Positions 51,232-60,303 are shown, counted from the first letter of the stretch. The stretch: DNA of 64,000 nucleotides from Mesorhizobium sp. (GCA_004020315.1 SAQG01000032.1:1-64000), one strand, 5' to 3'. Notes: a model not told the origin generated them from the letters alone. Made by a program: numbers and translations.

Positions 51232-52728
51232 TCAAAACCTCGGAATGTCCGGAAACGCCGTCTGGCCGCGATGCACGTGCATGCGTCCGAGCTCGGCGCA
51301 GCGCCGCAACTGCGGAAACACCTTGCCCGGATTGAGCAGATGGTTGGGATCGAAAGCGCATTTGACCCGCATCTGCTGGTCGAGGTCGATCTGGTTGAAC
51401 ATTTCCGGCATCAGGTCGCGCTTCTCTACCCCCACCCCATGCTCGCCGGTCAGCACGCCGCCGACCTTGACGCAGAGCCGCAGGATGTCGGCGCCGAAAC
51501 TCTCCGCCTTGTCGAGCTCGCCCGGCACGTTGGCGTCATAGAGGATGAGCGGATGCAGATTGCCGTCGCCGGCATGGAAGACGTTGGCGACGCCCAGCCC
51601 GTATCTTTCGGAGAGTTCGCGCATGCCATGCAGGACGCGCGGCAGTTCCTTGCGCGGGATGGTGCCGTCCATGCAGTAATAATCGGGTGAGATGCGGCCG
51701 ACCGCCGGGAAAGCCGCCTTGCGGCCGGCCCAGAATGTTAGCCGCTCCTGCTCAGATTGCGACACCCGGCAGGTGGTCGAGCCATTCTTGTAGGCGATGG
51801 CTTCGACAAGGCCGATCAGGTGATTGACCTCGACGCTGGGCCCGTCCAACTCGACGATCAGCAGCGCCTCGACATCGAGCGGGTAGCCGGCATGGACGAA
51901 ATCTTCGGCCGCATGAATCGCCGGGCGGTCCATCATCTCCATGCCGCCCGGGATGATGCCGGCGCCGATGATGTCGGCGACGCATTGGCCGCCCTGCTCG
52001 CTGGTCGGAAAGCCGATCAGCAGCGCGCGCGCCGTCTCCGGCTTCTTTAGGATGCGCACCGTGACCTCGGTGACGACACCGAGAAGCCCTTCGGAACCGG
52101 TCATGACCCCGAGCAGGTCGTAGCCTTCCGCGTCGAGATGCCTGCCGCCGAGCCGCACCACCTCACCATCCATCAGCACCATCTCGATGCCGAGCACATT
52201 GTTGGCGGTAAGGCCGTATTTCAGGCAGTGCACGCCGCCGGAATTTTCCGCGACATTGCCGCCGATCGAGCAGGCGATCTGGGAGGATGGATCGGGGGCG
52301 TAGTAGAAGCCTTCCTGCTCGACGGCGATGGTGATGCCGAGATTGGTGACGCCCGGCTGGGCGACGACGATGCGGTTGGGAAAATCGATTTCGAGGATGC
52401 GGTTGAAGCGGCTCATGACCAGCAGCACGGCGTCTTCCAGCGGCAGCGCGCCGCCGGACAGCGAGGTGCCGGAGCCGCGCGGCACAACGCGGATGTTGCG
52501 GTCGTTGCAATATTTCAGGACGCGGGAAACCTGCGCCACCGTTTCGGGCAGCACCACGACCAGCGGCAATTGCCGATAGGCGGTGAGGCCGTCGCTCTCG
52601 AACGCACGCATCGAGTTCGCCGCGTCGACGACGCCTTCGCCGGGCACAATGATGCGCATATCGGCGACGATCTCGTCGCGCCGACGCATCGTTGCGTCGT
52701 CTGGCTTCGGCATCAGCAGGCCGGACAT
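51232..52728 (-). CDS. glcD: Glycolate oxidase subunit GlcD
   Basis: The catalytic flavin subunit (498 aa) that oxidises glycolate to glyoxylate. The FAD domain has VVPRGSGTSLSGGALPLEDA and SIGGNVAENSGGVHCLKYGL. The C-terminal domain has VFHAGDGNLHPLILYD and GGVLTGEHGVGVEKRDLMPE, as in GlcD and D-lactate dehydrogenases. First gene of glcD-glcE-DUF4870-glcF. The promoter region carries a candidate operator for the divergently encoded FadR-type regulator. Confidence 0.95.
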   Translation of the reverse strand: MSGLLMPKPDDATMRRRDEIVADMRIIVPGEGVVDAANSMRAFESDGLTAYRQLPLVVVLPETVAQVSRVLKYCNDRNIRVVPRGSGTSLSGGALPLEDAVLLVMSRFNRILEIDFPNRIVVAQPGVTNLGITIAVEQEGFYYAPDPSSQIACSIGGNVAENSGGVHCLKYGLTANNVLGIEMVLMDGEVVRLGGRHLDAEGYDLLGVMTGSEGLLGVVTEVTVRILKKPETARALLIGFPTSEQGGQCVADIIGAGIIPGGMEMMDRPAIHAAEDFVHAGYPLDVEALLIVELDGPSVEVNHLIGLVEAIAYKNGSTTCRVSQSEQERLTFWAGRKAAFPAVGRISPDYYCMDGTIPRKELPRVLHGMRELSERYGLGVANVFHAGDGNLHPLILYDANVPGELDKAESFGADILRLCVKVGGVLTGEHGVGVEKRDLMPEMFNQIDLDQQMRVKCAFDPNHLLNPGKVFPQLRRCAELGRMHVHRGQTAFPDIPRF

Positions 52729-52748
52729 CGACAGTCTCCTTGGATCGA

Positions 52749-52769
52749 CTGGTCAAAATCTTTTACCAG
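52749..52769. promoter_or_regulatory. Candidate operator in front of glcD
   Basis: A 21-bp imperfect palindrome with arms CTGGT / ACCAG and inner AAA / TTT, 8 of 10 positions paired, begins 21 bp upstream of the glcD start codon. TGGT-n-ACCA cores are the known site type of FadR-subfamily GntR regulators such as PdhR and LldR, and a regulator of that subfamily is encoded divergently 175 bp away. Confidence 0.6.
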
Positions 52770-52881
52770 AGGCTTGTGTCTGTAGCAAACCCTGCTTGGC
52801 CGAAATCGGGAGATATCGACGTCAGGGCGACATGCGGCATCTGAGTCGAAATCGGCCAAACGGACGAATTGGATAAATAAT

Positions 52882-52911
52882 TTGACCGGTTGGCGGCACT
52901 GGCTCTATCTT
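52882..52911 (+). promoter_or_regulatory. Candidate promoter of the FadR-type regulator gene
   Basis: TTGACC at 52882-52887 and TATCTT at 52906-52911, with an 18-bp spacer, form a sigma-70-like promoter. It would place the transcript start near 52918, inside the longest possible reading frame, which supports the downstream TTG start at 52944. Confidence 0.4.
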
Positions 52912-52943
52912 GCGCCACACCGGTTCAATCCCCAGGCCTCCCG

Positions 52944-53747
52944 TTGCGTGACATTTTCTCCAGGATCGAGCATTCCCGCACCGCCGACGAGGTGGTGCAG
53001 CAGATCGAGAACCTGATTCTCGAAGGCGTTCTGCGCACCGGCGACAGGCTGCCGGGCGAACGCGAGCTGGCGCGCCAGTTCGAGGTGTCGCGGCCGATCC
53101 TGCGCGACGCGCTGAAGGCGCTGGAGGGGCGCGGGCTTTTGACCACGCGGCCCGGCGGCGGCACCCATATCGCCGACGTCATCGGCCAATTGTTCACCAA
53201 GCCGGTGACGGACCTGATCTCCATGCACCGCAAGGCGGCAACCGACTATCTGGAATACCGCCGCGAGATCGAAGCGGTTGCGGCCGAGTATGCGGCGCGG
53301 CGCGCCACACCAGACGATCTGGCACTGCTCGACCGCATCATGGCGCGCATGGACGAGGCGCACCGGACCGGCAACTTCGACGACGAGGCGGAAATCGACG
53401 TCGAGTTCCACCACGCGATCTGCGAATGTGCGCACAACATCATCCTCCTGCACACGCTGCGCTCGTGCTACCGGCTGCTGTCGGAGGGCGTGTTCCAGAA
53501 TCGGCTTCTGGTGTTCAACGTGCCGGGGGCACGCGAAGCGCTGCTTTCGCAGCACCGGGCGATCTATGCGGCGGTGAAGGCAGGCGATCCGGCGACCGCA
53601 CGGCAGGCGGCGATGGACCACATCACCCATGTCGAGCGCGCCATGGCCGAGGCGGAGCGCAGCGGCGACTGGCAGCGCGTATCGCGGTTGAGGCTGATGC
53701 AGCGCTCCGAAATCGGCGATGGCGAGCCGGCAAGGAAACGCTCGTGA
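52944..53747 (+). CDS. FadR-family GntR regulator, probable regulator of glycolate/lactate genes
   Basis: About 267 aa. The N-terminal GntR winged HTH is EVVQQIENLILEGVLRTGDR, LPGERELARQFEVSRPILRD, ALKALEGRGLLTTRPGGGTH. The C-terminal FCD domain has LEYRREIEAVAAEYAARRAT, EIDVEFHHAICECAHN and LLSQHRAIYAAVKAGDPATA, which supply the Asp/His metal-binding residues. The start is uncertain: there is no ATG, and TTG 52944 (after AGG) or TTG 52890 are possible. It lies between the glc operon and lldD, and by analogy with GlcC/LldR probably controls one or both. Confidence 0.87.
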   Translation: MRDIFSRIEHSRTADEVVQQIENLILEGVLRTGDRLPGERELARQFEVSRPILRDALKALEGRGLLTTRPGGGTHIADVIGQLFTKPVTDLISMHRKAATDYLEYRREIEAVAAEYAARRATPDDLALLDRIMARMDEAHRTGNFDDEAEIDVEFHHAICECAHNIILLHTLRSCYRLLSEGVFQNRLLVFNVPGAREALLSQHRAIYAAVKAGDPATARQAAMDHITHVERAMAEAERSGDWQRVSRLRLMQRSEIGDGEPARKRS

Positions 53748-53892
53748 GAGACTGTTTCGAAACTCTACTCTGGCGGCCATCTGATGGCGTTTTCTGCGCT
53801 TCCGGTGCTCACGGACCCAAATGTCCGCTGCGCTCCGGTTCTCGAAACCACCACCATATGACTCGCAGAGCGAATTTCGAAACAGCCTCTTG
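53746..53892. repeat. Inverted repeat CTGTTTCGAAA between regulator and lldD
   Basis: GAGACTGTTTCGAAA (about 53748-53763) and TTTCGAAACAGCCTC (53874-53889) form a long stem; the loop of about 110 bp has further short self-complementary parts. It could act as a terminator for the regulator gene or is another dispersed element. No gene is visible in it. Confidence 0.6.
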
Positions 53893-53948
53893 AGCGCCGG
53901 CTAAGAAAATCAACAACGACGAATTAGCGAACAACCAGCGGGAAGCCC

Positions 53949-55085
53949 ATGAGCATGATCCTCACCATCGCCGATCTCAAGGACCTGGCGCGCCGCCGCG
54001 TGCCGAAGATGTTCTTCGACTATGCCGATTCCGGTGGATGGACCGAAAGCACCTACCGCGCCAACGAGGAGGATTTCCAAAAGATCAAATTCCGCCAGCG
54101 CGTGCTGGTCGACATGAGCAACCGCTCGCTGGAATCGACCATGATCGGCGAGAAGGTGGCGATGCCGGTGGCGCTCGCGCCGACCGGCATGACCGGCATG
54201 CAGCACCCCGATGGCGAGATGCTGGCGGCGCAGGCGGCGGAGGAATTCGGCGTCCCGTTCACGCTGTCGACGATGAGCATCTGCTCGATCGAGGATGTCG
54301 CATCGGTGACCAAGAAGCCGTTCTGGTTCCAGCTTTATGTGCTGCGCGACAAGGATTTCGTCCTCGATCTCATCGACAGGGCAAAGGCGGCGAAATGCTC
54401 GGCGCTGGTGCTGACGCTCGACCTGCAGATCCTCGGCCAGCGCCACAAGGACATCCGCAACGGGCTTTCGGCGCCGCCGCGCTTCACGCCGAAGCACATC
54501 TGGCAGGTAGCGACCAAGCCGGGCTGGTGCCTTGGGATGGCCGGCACCAAGCGCCGGACCTTCCGCAACATTGTCGGCCACGCCAAGGGCGTCGGCGACC
54601 TCACCTCGCTGTCGTCGTGGACGACGGAGCAGTTCGATCCGCATCTGTCGTGGAAAGACGTCGCCTGGATCAAGGAGCGCTGGGGCGGCAAGCTGATCCT
54701 GAAGGGCATCCTCGACAAGGAAGACGCGCTGATGGCGGCCAAGACCGGCGCCGACGCGATCATCGTCTCCAATCATGGCGGACGCCAGCTCGACGGCGCG
54801 CCGTCGTCGATCTCAGTGCTGGAAGAGATCGCCGACGCGGTCGGCGATACGATCGAGGTGCATATGGATGGCGGCATCCGCTCTGGCCAGGACGTCCTGA
54901 AAGCGCTGTGTCTCGGCGCCAAGGGCACCTATATCGGCCGGCCTTTCCTCTACGGCCTGGGCGCGCTCGGCAAGGATGGGGTTACCAAAGCCTTGGAAAT
55001 CATCCGCAAAGAGATGGACATAACGCTGGCACTATGCGGAAAGCGTCTGGTAACCGACATGGGCAAGGATCAGCTTCGGCGTTAG
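53949..55085 (+). CDS. lldD: FMN-dependent L-lactate dehydrogenase
   Basis: An alpha-hydroxy-acid-oxidizing flavoprotein of 378 aa. The N-terminal ADLKDLARRRVPKMFFDYAD, PVALAPTGMTGMQHPDGEM, FTLSTMSICSIEDVAS, LYVLRDKDFVLDLIDRAKAA and the active-site SNHGGRQLDGAPSSIS (catalytic His, substrate Arg) with HMDGGIRSGQDVLKAL for the FMN phosphate are all in place. By family it oxidises L-lactate and passes electrons to quinone. It follows the FadR-type regulator. Glycolate oxidase (GOX-type) activity is the alternative. Confidence 0.9.
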   Translation: MSMILTIADLKDLARRRVPKMFFDYADSGGWTESTYRANEEDFQKIKFRQRVLVDMSNRSLESTMIGEKVAMPVALAPTGMTGMQHPDGEMLAAQAAEEFGVPFTLSTMSICSIEDVASVTKKPFWFQLYVLRDKDFVLDLIDRAKAAKCSALVLTLDLQILGQRHKDIRNGLSAPPRFTPKHIWQVATKPGWCLGMAGTKRRTFRNIVGHAKGVGDLTSLSSWTTEQFDPHLSWKDVAWIKERWGGKLILKGILDKEDALMAAKTGADAIIVSNHGGRQLDGAPSSISVLEEIADAVGDTIEVHMDGGIRSGQDVLKALCLGAKGTYIGRPFLYGLGALGKDGVTKALEIIRKEMDITLALCGKRLVTDMGKDQLRR

Positions 55086-55100
55086 ACTCCCCGTGACGGC

Positions 55101-55895
55101 ATGATCACGGAGATGGACGCATTGACTGCCCCCGGCATCCACTTTCTCGACGCGCGCGGACCGGAAGGCATGCGCATCTATGCGGTCGGCGACGTGCATG
55201 GCCGGCTCGACCTGCTCGTCGCCATGTACCGCCGGATTACGGCCGAGATCCGCGAGGCGCGGCCGGCCGACTGGCGTGTCATCCATCTCGGCGATTATGT
55301 CGACCGCGGCCCCAACTCCAAGGGCGTCCTCGATTTCCTGATCGAAGTGCGAAAACGCGACCCGCGCCACCTGATGCTCGCCGGCAACCACGACATCGGC
55401 TTCCTCGATTTCCTCGATGCCCCCGACGCGGACGGGCTCTTCATGCGCTATGGCGGCATCCAGACCGCGCAATCCTATGGCGTGGCGATCAATGAAGGCG
55501 GCGGCGCATGGTTCGGCAGGTCCGAGGCGGCACTGCGGCAAGGCCATGCCGCGCTGGTCGAAGCCGTGCCGAAAAGCCATATCGACTTCCTGCAGTCGTT
55601 GCCGTTTTCCCTGACGTTCGGCGACTTCTTCTTCTGCCATGCCGGCATCCGGCCAGGCATTGCGCTGGAAAGTCAGAGCACGCAGGACCTGATCTGGATC
55701 CGCGATGTCTTCCACAACCATTCCGGCCTGCACCCGAAGATCGTGGTGCATGGCCACACGCCGGTGCCGGAGGCGGAGGTGATGATCAACCGCGTCAATA
55801 TCGACACGCTCGCCTGGCAGACGGGAAACCTCACCGCGCTCGTTGTCGACGGCGCCGACAAGCGTATCCTGGTGGTGTCAGGTGAGAGGGCTTAA
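55101..55895 (+). CDS. Metallophosphatase (serine/threonine phosphatase-like)
   Basis: A 264-aa calcineurin-like phosphoesterase. The metal-binding motifs are in order: YAVGDVHGRLDLL, HLGDYVDRGPNSKGV, LAGNHDIGFLDFL, then FCHAGIRPG and VVHGHTPVPE. This is the PrpA/Ser-Thr phosphatase type, which may dephosphorylate proteins or small molecules. The gene starts 15 bp after the lldD stop and is probably cotranscribed. Target unknown. Confidence 0.9.
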   Translation: MITEMDALTAPGIHFLDARGPEGMRIYAVGDVHGRLDLLVAMYRRITAEIREARPADWRVIHLGDYVDRGPNSKGVLDFLIEVRKRDPRHLMLAGNHDIGFLDFLDAPDADGLFMRYGGIQTAQSYGVAINEGGGAWFGRSEAALRQGHAALVEAVPKSHIDFLQSLPFSLTFGDFFFCHAGIRPGIALESQSTQDLIWIRDVFHNHSGLHPKIVVHGHTPVPEAEVMINRVNIDTLAWQTGNLTALVVDGADKRILVVSGERA

Positions 55896-55916
55896 AGCGC
55901 GCTTCAAATCTTTGGC

Positions 55917-56057
55917 TTAGCGAAGCGCAGTGGTGACGCCGTAGCCGTCGACGGCGTTGTGGTTGTTGGCGGCGTCGCCGGCATAGGTGCCGAGGCCGCA
56001 CAACACGATGGCCGACAACATGACAAAGGACAGAAGCGCTGCTTTCACGGACGTCAT
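55917..56057 (-). CDS. Small 46-aa exported protein, unknown
   Basis: The frame reads MTSVKAALLSFVMLSAIVLC, then GLGTYAGDAANNHNAVDGYG and ends VTTALR. The first 25 residues look like a signal peptide with cleavage after GTYA. The ribosome binding site is weak. It is followed by the convergent phosphatase gene (stop 55895). It could be a small secreted peptide; no family recognised. Confidence 0.45.
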   Translation of the reverse strand: MTSVKAALLSFVMLSAIVLCGLGTYAGDAANNHNAVDGYGVTTALR

Positions 56058-56332
56058 CTCTAGTTGAGCTTTCTGCATCTGTGCACGAGGCGGGTTACCA
56101 ATGGGTTGAAACGGAAATACGTCTCAAAGTTTCGACGATTTCGCGCTTCTAGGCAGTTTCTGTATCGGCGATGTGTCGCGCGAGTGAGACGAAGGGTTCA
56201 TCGCGTTGCACGGACGATGCAGAGCGCGTGCCTTCTAGGGTGGCGGGCGGCCACAAGCCAAGGACGAAACAAGCTGTCCACAGCGGATTTTTGCCGGCGT
56301 GCCAAATATGCAACGTCGGCACTGACAAGCCG

Positions 56333-57031
56333 TCAGATCGTCGCCACCCAGGCGCGGGCGATGGCCAGCCCGGCGGCATCGGCATCCGGTCCGTTGCGGG
56401 CCATTTCATCGTCGAGCCGGTCGTTCCAGTCTGGATGCCGCTCGGCTATGAGCGGGGCGAAGGACCGGCTCCAGTCGCGGACCATCGGCCGGTCCGCCTC
56501 GAAATGGAACTGAAAGCCATAGACGGCGCGGCCGATGCGAAACGCCTGGTTCTCGGCGACTTCGTTGCCGGCGAGCCGCACGGCATTTTCAGGCAGCACA
56601 AAAGTGTCGTCGTGCCATTCGAAGATGGGGAAATTTTCGGGCAGCGCGGCGAGCACCGGATCGGCCTTCGCCGCCGGTGTGAGCGAGACCTTGTGCCAGC
56701 CGAATTCCGAGGCGCCGCCGATCCTGTTCTCACCGCCGAAGGCGCGCGCGACCAGCTGGCTGCCAAGGCAGATACCGAGCACGGCGCGATCCTTGCCGGC
56801 GAAATCGCGCGTCAGGTCGAGCAGTTCAGGAAAATACGGACAAATCTCGTCGTCCAGCGCATTTTGGGCACCGCCGAGCACGACCATGGCGTCGTGCGCA
56901 TCGCTGTCCTGCGGCAGCGTCTCGCCACGATAGGGCCGGCGCAGGTCGATATCGGCGCCCGCCTCGACAAGCGCTGCGCCGATCTGGCCAAGGCCCTTAC
57001 TGTCGAAATTCTGGACCACCAGCACCCGCAT
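56333..57031 (-). CDS. Class I glutamine amidotransferase
   Basis: A 232-aa stand-alone amidotransferase domain (GATase_1). The nucleophile elbow is AVLGICLGSQLVARAFGG with Cys, and the catalytic His is in AVYGFQFHFEADRPM. The N terminus MRVLVVQNFDSKGLGQIGAA and the DDTFVLPENAVRLAGNEVAE region fit the GMP-synthase-like amidotransferase group (YfeJ-like). No synthetase partner is encoded beside it, so its acceptor is unknown. It diverges from the next gene by 86 bp. Confidence 0.88.
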   Translation of the reverse strand: MRVLVVQNFDSKGLGQIGAALVEAGADIDLRRPYRGETLPQDSDAHDAMVVLGGAQNALDDEICPYFPELLDLTRDFAGKDRAVLGICLGSQLVARAFGGENRIGGASEFGWHKVSLTPAAKADPVLAALPENFPIFEWHDDTFVLPENAVRLAGNEVAENQAFRIGRAVYGFQFHFEADRPMVRDWSRSFAPLIAERHPDWNDRLDDEMARNGPDADAAGLAIARAWVATI

Positions 57032-57117
57032 CGAAAACCTGCTGACGTGAAAATGATGCGACGAGCGATATCATGCCGTCATCGTTTCAGCCAAGATGCG
57101 CATTCGGGGAGAAAGCT

Positions 57118-57780
57118 ATGCCACTGCAGAATCGGGTCGACCCGTTCGGCGTCATCCACGCCGTGCCGGAGCGCGGCCTGTTCATGGGCAATCGCGGTAT
57201 CATCCATGACCCCGAAACGAAGACGCTGCTGAAAAAGCGCTGGGCGCTGCATGCCTGGATCATCTGCGTCTGCGAATTTCGCGATGTGCGGCGCGAGCCG
57301 ATGGGCCGAAACAGGCAAAGCGACGACCAATTGGGCGGCAAGGCCGGCTGGACCGAGCTGTTTTTCCTGGACGAGGTGACCGCGCTCTCGGCCGGGCATC
57401 GGCCTTGCTTCTCCTGCAGGCGCGAGCGGGCCAGGGATTTCGTCCAGCGCTTCGGCGTAGCCTTCGGTATTGCCGAGCCGCGCGCGCCGCAGGTCGACAA
57501 GCGGCTGCATAAGGAGCGGCTGGCGTCGGGTGGGCGGGCACCGGTCGTATCCGCAGAAGAGCTTGCCGGGTTGCCGGACGGCGCCATGGTTGCGGACGGC
57601 GGCAACGCCTATGCGATGCGTGGCGGCAAGGCACTACGCTGGTCGTTCGCAGGTTATGGCGATCCGGTGGGGTTCGACGGTTTTGCAGACCGTCCGCTTC
57701 GCCTGCTCACGCCGGCGACCACCGTCTTCGTGCTGAGGCAAGGCTACGTGCCGGTGTGGCACGCGAGCGCCGAGACTTGA
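57118..57780 (+). CDS. Conserved hypothetical protein with a Cys-x-x-Cys motif
   Basis: A 220-aa protein. KKRWALHAWIICVCEFRDVR, AGWTELFFLDEVTALSAGHR, PCFSCRRERARDFVQRF are the distinctive segments; the PCFSCRRERA motif and GHRP could bind a metal. The second half has PDGAMVADGGNAYAMRGGKA and VGFDGFADRPLRLLTPATTV. The ATG at 57118 follows GGGGAGAAAG. Such proteins are conserved in rhizobia without known function. It is 31 bp before rsmE on the same strand. Confidence 0.75.
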   Translation: MPLQNRVDPFGVIHAVPERGLFMGNRGIIHDPETKTLLKKRWALHAWIICVCEFRDVRREPMGRNRQSDDQLGGKAGWTELFFLDEVTALSAGHRPCFSCRRERARDFVQRFGVAFGIAEPRAPQVDKRLHKERLASGGRAPVVSAEELAGLPDGAMVADGGNAYAMRGGKALRWSFAGYGDPVGFDGFADRPLRLLTPATTVFVLRQGYVPVWHASAET

Positions 57781-57811
57781 CGCCAAGGTTTGGCTCGCCC
57801 ATTCCTCGGCG

Positions 57812-58546
57812 ATGCGCGCCAATTACAAGATGCAGCGGCTGTTCGTGCCGGACGACCTCGGACCGGATATCGAGTTCGAGGCGAGCCCGCAGCAAGGCCA
57901 CTATCTGATGCATGTGCTGCGGCTCGGCGAAGGCGCCCAAATCCTGTTGTTCAACGGCCGCGACGGCGAATGGTCGGCGGCAATCGCCGCCAGATCCAAA
58001 AAGGCGGTGCGGCTGAAGGTGCTAACCCTGCAGCGGCCGCAGCCGCCGCTGCCCGATCTCGTCTACTGCTTTGCGCCATTGAAGCAGGGGCGGCTCGATT
58101 ATCTCGTGCAGAAGGCGGTCGAGATGGGCGCCGGCGTCCTGCAGCCGGTCATCACCCAGCATACGCAAGTGGCAAAGCCCGGCATCGAACGCCTGCGCGC
58201 CAATGTCGTCGAAGCCGCCGAACAATGCGGCATCCTGGCGGTGCCGGACCTGCGCGAGGCGGAAAAATTCGAACGCCTGCTGGCCGGCTGGGACAAGGAG
58301 CGGCGGCTGATCTTCTGCGACGAGGATGCCTCCACCAACAATCCCCTGCCCGCGCTGCAAGCGGTGCGGGAGAAGAAGTTCGGGCTGCTGGTTGGGCCCG
58401 AGGGCGGGTTTTCCGACGAGGAACGAAGGATGCTGAGGGCACTGCCTTTCGTAACCGCTATTCCGCTCGGGCCCCGCATCCTGCGCGCCGATACAGCGGC
58501 GGTGGCGGCACTGGCGGTGATACAGGCAACAATCGGGGATTGGTGA
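57812..58546 (+). CDS. rsmE: 16S rRNA (uracil-1498-N3) methyltransferase
   Basis: A SPOUT-class rRNA methyltransferase of 244 aa with an N-terminal PUA-like domain (QRLFVPDDLGPDIEFEASPQ, HYLMHVLRLGEGAQILLFNG) and the knotted SAM-binding C-terminal domain (KFGLLVGPEGGFSDEERRML and IPLGPRILRADTAAVAALAV). These two segments are the RsmE signature. The start context is weak; ATG 57830 is an alternative. Confidence 0.94.
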   Translation: MRANYKMQRLFVPDDLGPDIEFEASPQQGHYLMHVLRLGEGAQILLFNGRDGEWSAAIAARSKKAVRLKVLTLQRPQPPLPDLVYCFAPLKQGRLDYLVQKAVEMGAGVLQPVITQHTQVAKPGIERLRANVVEAAEQCGILAVPDLREAEKFERLLAGWDKERRLIFCDEDASTNNPLPALQAVREKKFGLLVGPEGGFSDEERRMLRALPFVTAIPLGPRILRADTAAVAALAVIQATIGDW

Positions 58547-58631
58547 TCAATTCCAGTTACCCTGTGGCTCAGGATTTTTCGCTTGATCGCCTACTGACAT
58601 TTCGTCCATCTAGCGCCGGCGGTCGTCCGGC

Positions 58632-58736
58632 CGCCTGCAGCGCCGCGCGTCCTTTCGGACGCGCATAGGACGTTGTAGCACTTTGGTTTGGCGCATGATC
58701 CCCAGCGAAAATCGAGACCGATTTTCGCAGTCATGC
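58632..58736. repeat. Mosaic palindromic element (family C)
   Basis: Hairpin CGCGCGTCC/GGACGCGC (58646-58667), then GCGCATGATC, the perfect stem CGAAAATCG/CGATTTTCG (about 58706-58727) and TCATGCG. The same order of modules is found at 60193-60303, and the GCATGATC part at 49395-49463. It lies between rsmE and the glutamate-cysteine ligase gene. Confidence 0.7.
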
Positions 58737-58752
58737 GTCGGAGGGCTTTTTC

Positions 58753-60126
58753 ATGGCGCGCGACACAACCGATTTCCGGCCGATCGAAGGCGTCGACGAG
58801 CTTGTCGAGCATCTGGCTGAAGGCAACAAGCCGCGCGACAAATGGCGCATCGGCACCGAACACGAGAAATTCCCGTTCTATGTCGACGGCAACGCGCCGG
58901 TACCCTATGGCGGCGATCACGGCATCCGCGCCATTCTCGAAGGCATGCAGGAAAAACTCGGCTGGGACCCGATCATGGATGCCGGCCGCATCATCGGCCT
59001 GGTCGAGCCGACCGGCCGGGGCGCGATTTCGCTGGAACCCGGCGGCCAGTTCGAACTGTCCGGCGCGCCGCTGGAGACGATCCATCAGACTTGCCGTGAG
59101 GGCAACGCGCATCTGGCGCAGGTGCGCGAAATCGCCGAGCCGATGGGCATCCGCTTCCTCGGCCTCGGCGGCAGCCCGAAATGGTCGCTGGCCGAGACGC
59201 CGAAAATGCCGAAATCGCGCTACGAGATCATGACGCGCTACATGCCCAAGGTCGGCACCAAGGGCCTCGACATGATGTACCGCACCTGCACCATCCAGGT
59301 GAATCTCGACTTCGAGAGCGAGGCCGACATGCGCCGCAAGATGCAGGTGTCGCTGAAGCTGCAGCCGCTGTCGACGGCGCTGTTTGCCAATTCGCCCTTC
59401 ACCGAGAGCCGGCCTAACGGATTGCAGAGCTGGCGCGGCGACATCTGGCGCGACACCGACAACCAGCGCTCGGGCCTGCTCGAATTCTGCTTCTCGCCCG
59501 ATTTCGGCTTCGCTGACTATGTCGAATGGGCGCTCGACGTGCCTATGTACTTCGTCATCCGCGACGGCCACTACCACGACATGACGCACGTCACCTTCCG
59601 CCAGTTCATGGCAGGTGCGGCCCGCAATGAGATACCCGACGGTCTGCCGACGATGGGCGATTGGGCGAACCATCTGTCGACGTTGTTTCCCGACGTACGA
59701 TTGAAGCGTTTCCTCGAAATGCGCGGCGCCGATGGCGGGCCGTGGCGGCGCATCTGCGCGCTGCCGGCCTTCTGGGTCGGCCTGCTCTATGACGCGGCGG
59801 CGCTCGACGCGGCCGAGGCGCTAACCTCGAGCTGGACCTATGAAGAAGTGCTGGCGATGCGCAACGCCGTGCCGAAACAGGGCATTTCGGCACCGTTCCG
59901 CAACACGACACTGCGTGAGATCGCCCGCGACGTGCTCGTCATCTCGCGCATGGGCCTGAAGAACCGCGGCCGCAAGAACCGCGACGGCTACGACGAAACC
60001 TCGTTCCTCAGCACGCTGGATGAAGTCGTCGCGCGCGGCACGACCAGCGCCGAGGAGCTGCTCTCCGCCTATCATACGCGCTGGGGCGGCTCGATCGAGC
60101 CGGTGTTCATGGAGTATGCGTACTAG
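58753..60126 (+). CDS. gshA: Glutamate-cysteine ligase (plant/proteobacterial GCS2 type)
   Basis: Makes gamma-glutamylcysteine, the first step of glutathione synthesis. At 457 aa it is of the alphaproteobacterial/plant type rather than the E. coli type. Visible features are KWRIGTEHEKFPFYVDGNAP at the active site, GRGAISLEPGGQFELSGAPL with metal/ATP ligands, MMYRTCTIQVNLDFESEADM and TLREIARDVLVISRMGLKNR. The ATG at 58753 starts MARDTTDFRPI. Confidence 0.94.
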   Translation: MARDTTDFRPIEGVDELVEHLAEGNKPRDKWRIGTEHEKFPFYVDGNAPVPYGGDHGIRAILEGMQEKLGWDPIMDAGRIIGLVEPTGRGAISLEPGGQFELSGAPLETIHQTCREGNAHLAQVREIAEPMGIRFLGLGGSPKWSLAETPKMPKSRYEIMTRYMPKVGTKGLDMMYRTCTIQVNLDFESEADMRRKMQVSLKLQPLSTALFANSPFTESRPNGLQSWRGDIWRDTDNQRSGLLEFCFSPDFGFADYVEWALDVPMYFVIRDGHYHDMTHVTFRQFMAGAARNEIPDGLPTMGDWANHLSTLFPDVRLKRFLEMRGADGGPWRRICALPAFWVGLLYDAAALDAAEALTSSWTYEEVLAMRNAVPKQGISAPFRNTTLREIARDVLVISRMGLKNRGRKNRDGYDETSFLSTLDEVVARGTTSAEELLSAYHTRWGGSIEPVFMEYAY

Positions 60127-60192
60127 CCGTTTGCCATCCGCTTGGCCGACAGCTCAGGAAAAGTCGCCTCAGTCAGTAATGGAAACGAATTA

Positions 60193-60303
60193 GAGTGCCG
60201 CGCGTCCTATTTGGACGCGCAAAAGGACGCTCTAACTCTTTAAGCGACTTAAGCGACGCATCGTGCTTTCCGAAAATCGATTCCGATTTTCGGGCCGATG
60301 CGG
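60193..60303. repeat. Mosaic palindromic element (family C, second copy)
   Basis: AGAGTGCCGCGCGTCC with GGACGCGC and GGACGCTCT at the left, then AAGCGACTTAAGCGAC and the perfect stem CGAAAATCG/CGATTTTCG (60271-60292) and CCGATGCGG. The same modules occur in the same order at 58632-58736. It lies between the ligase gene and the DUF937 gene. Confidence 0.72.
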
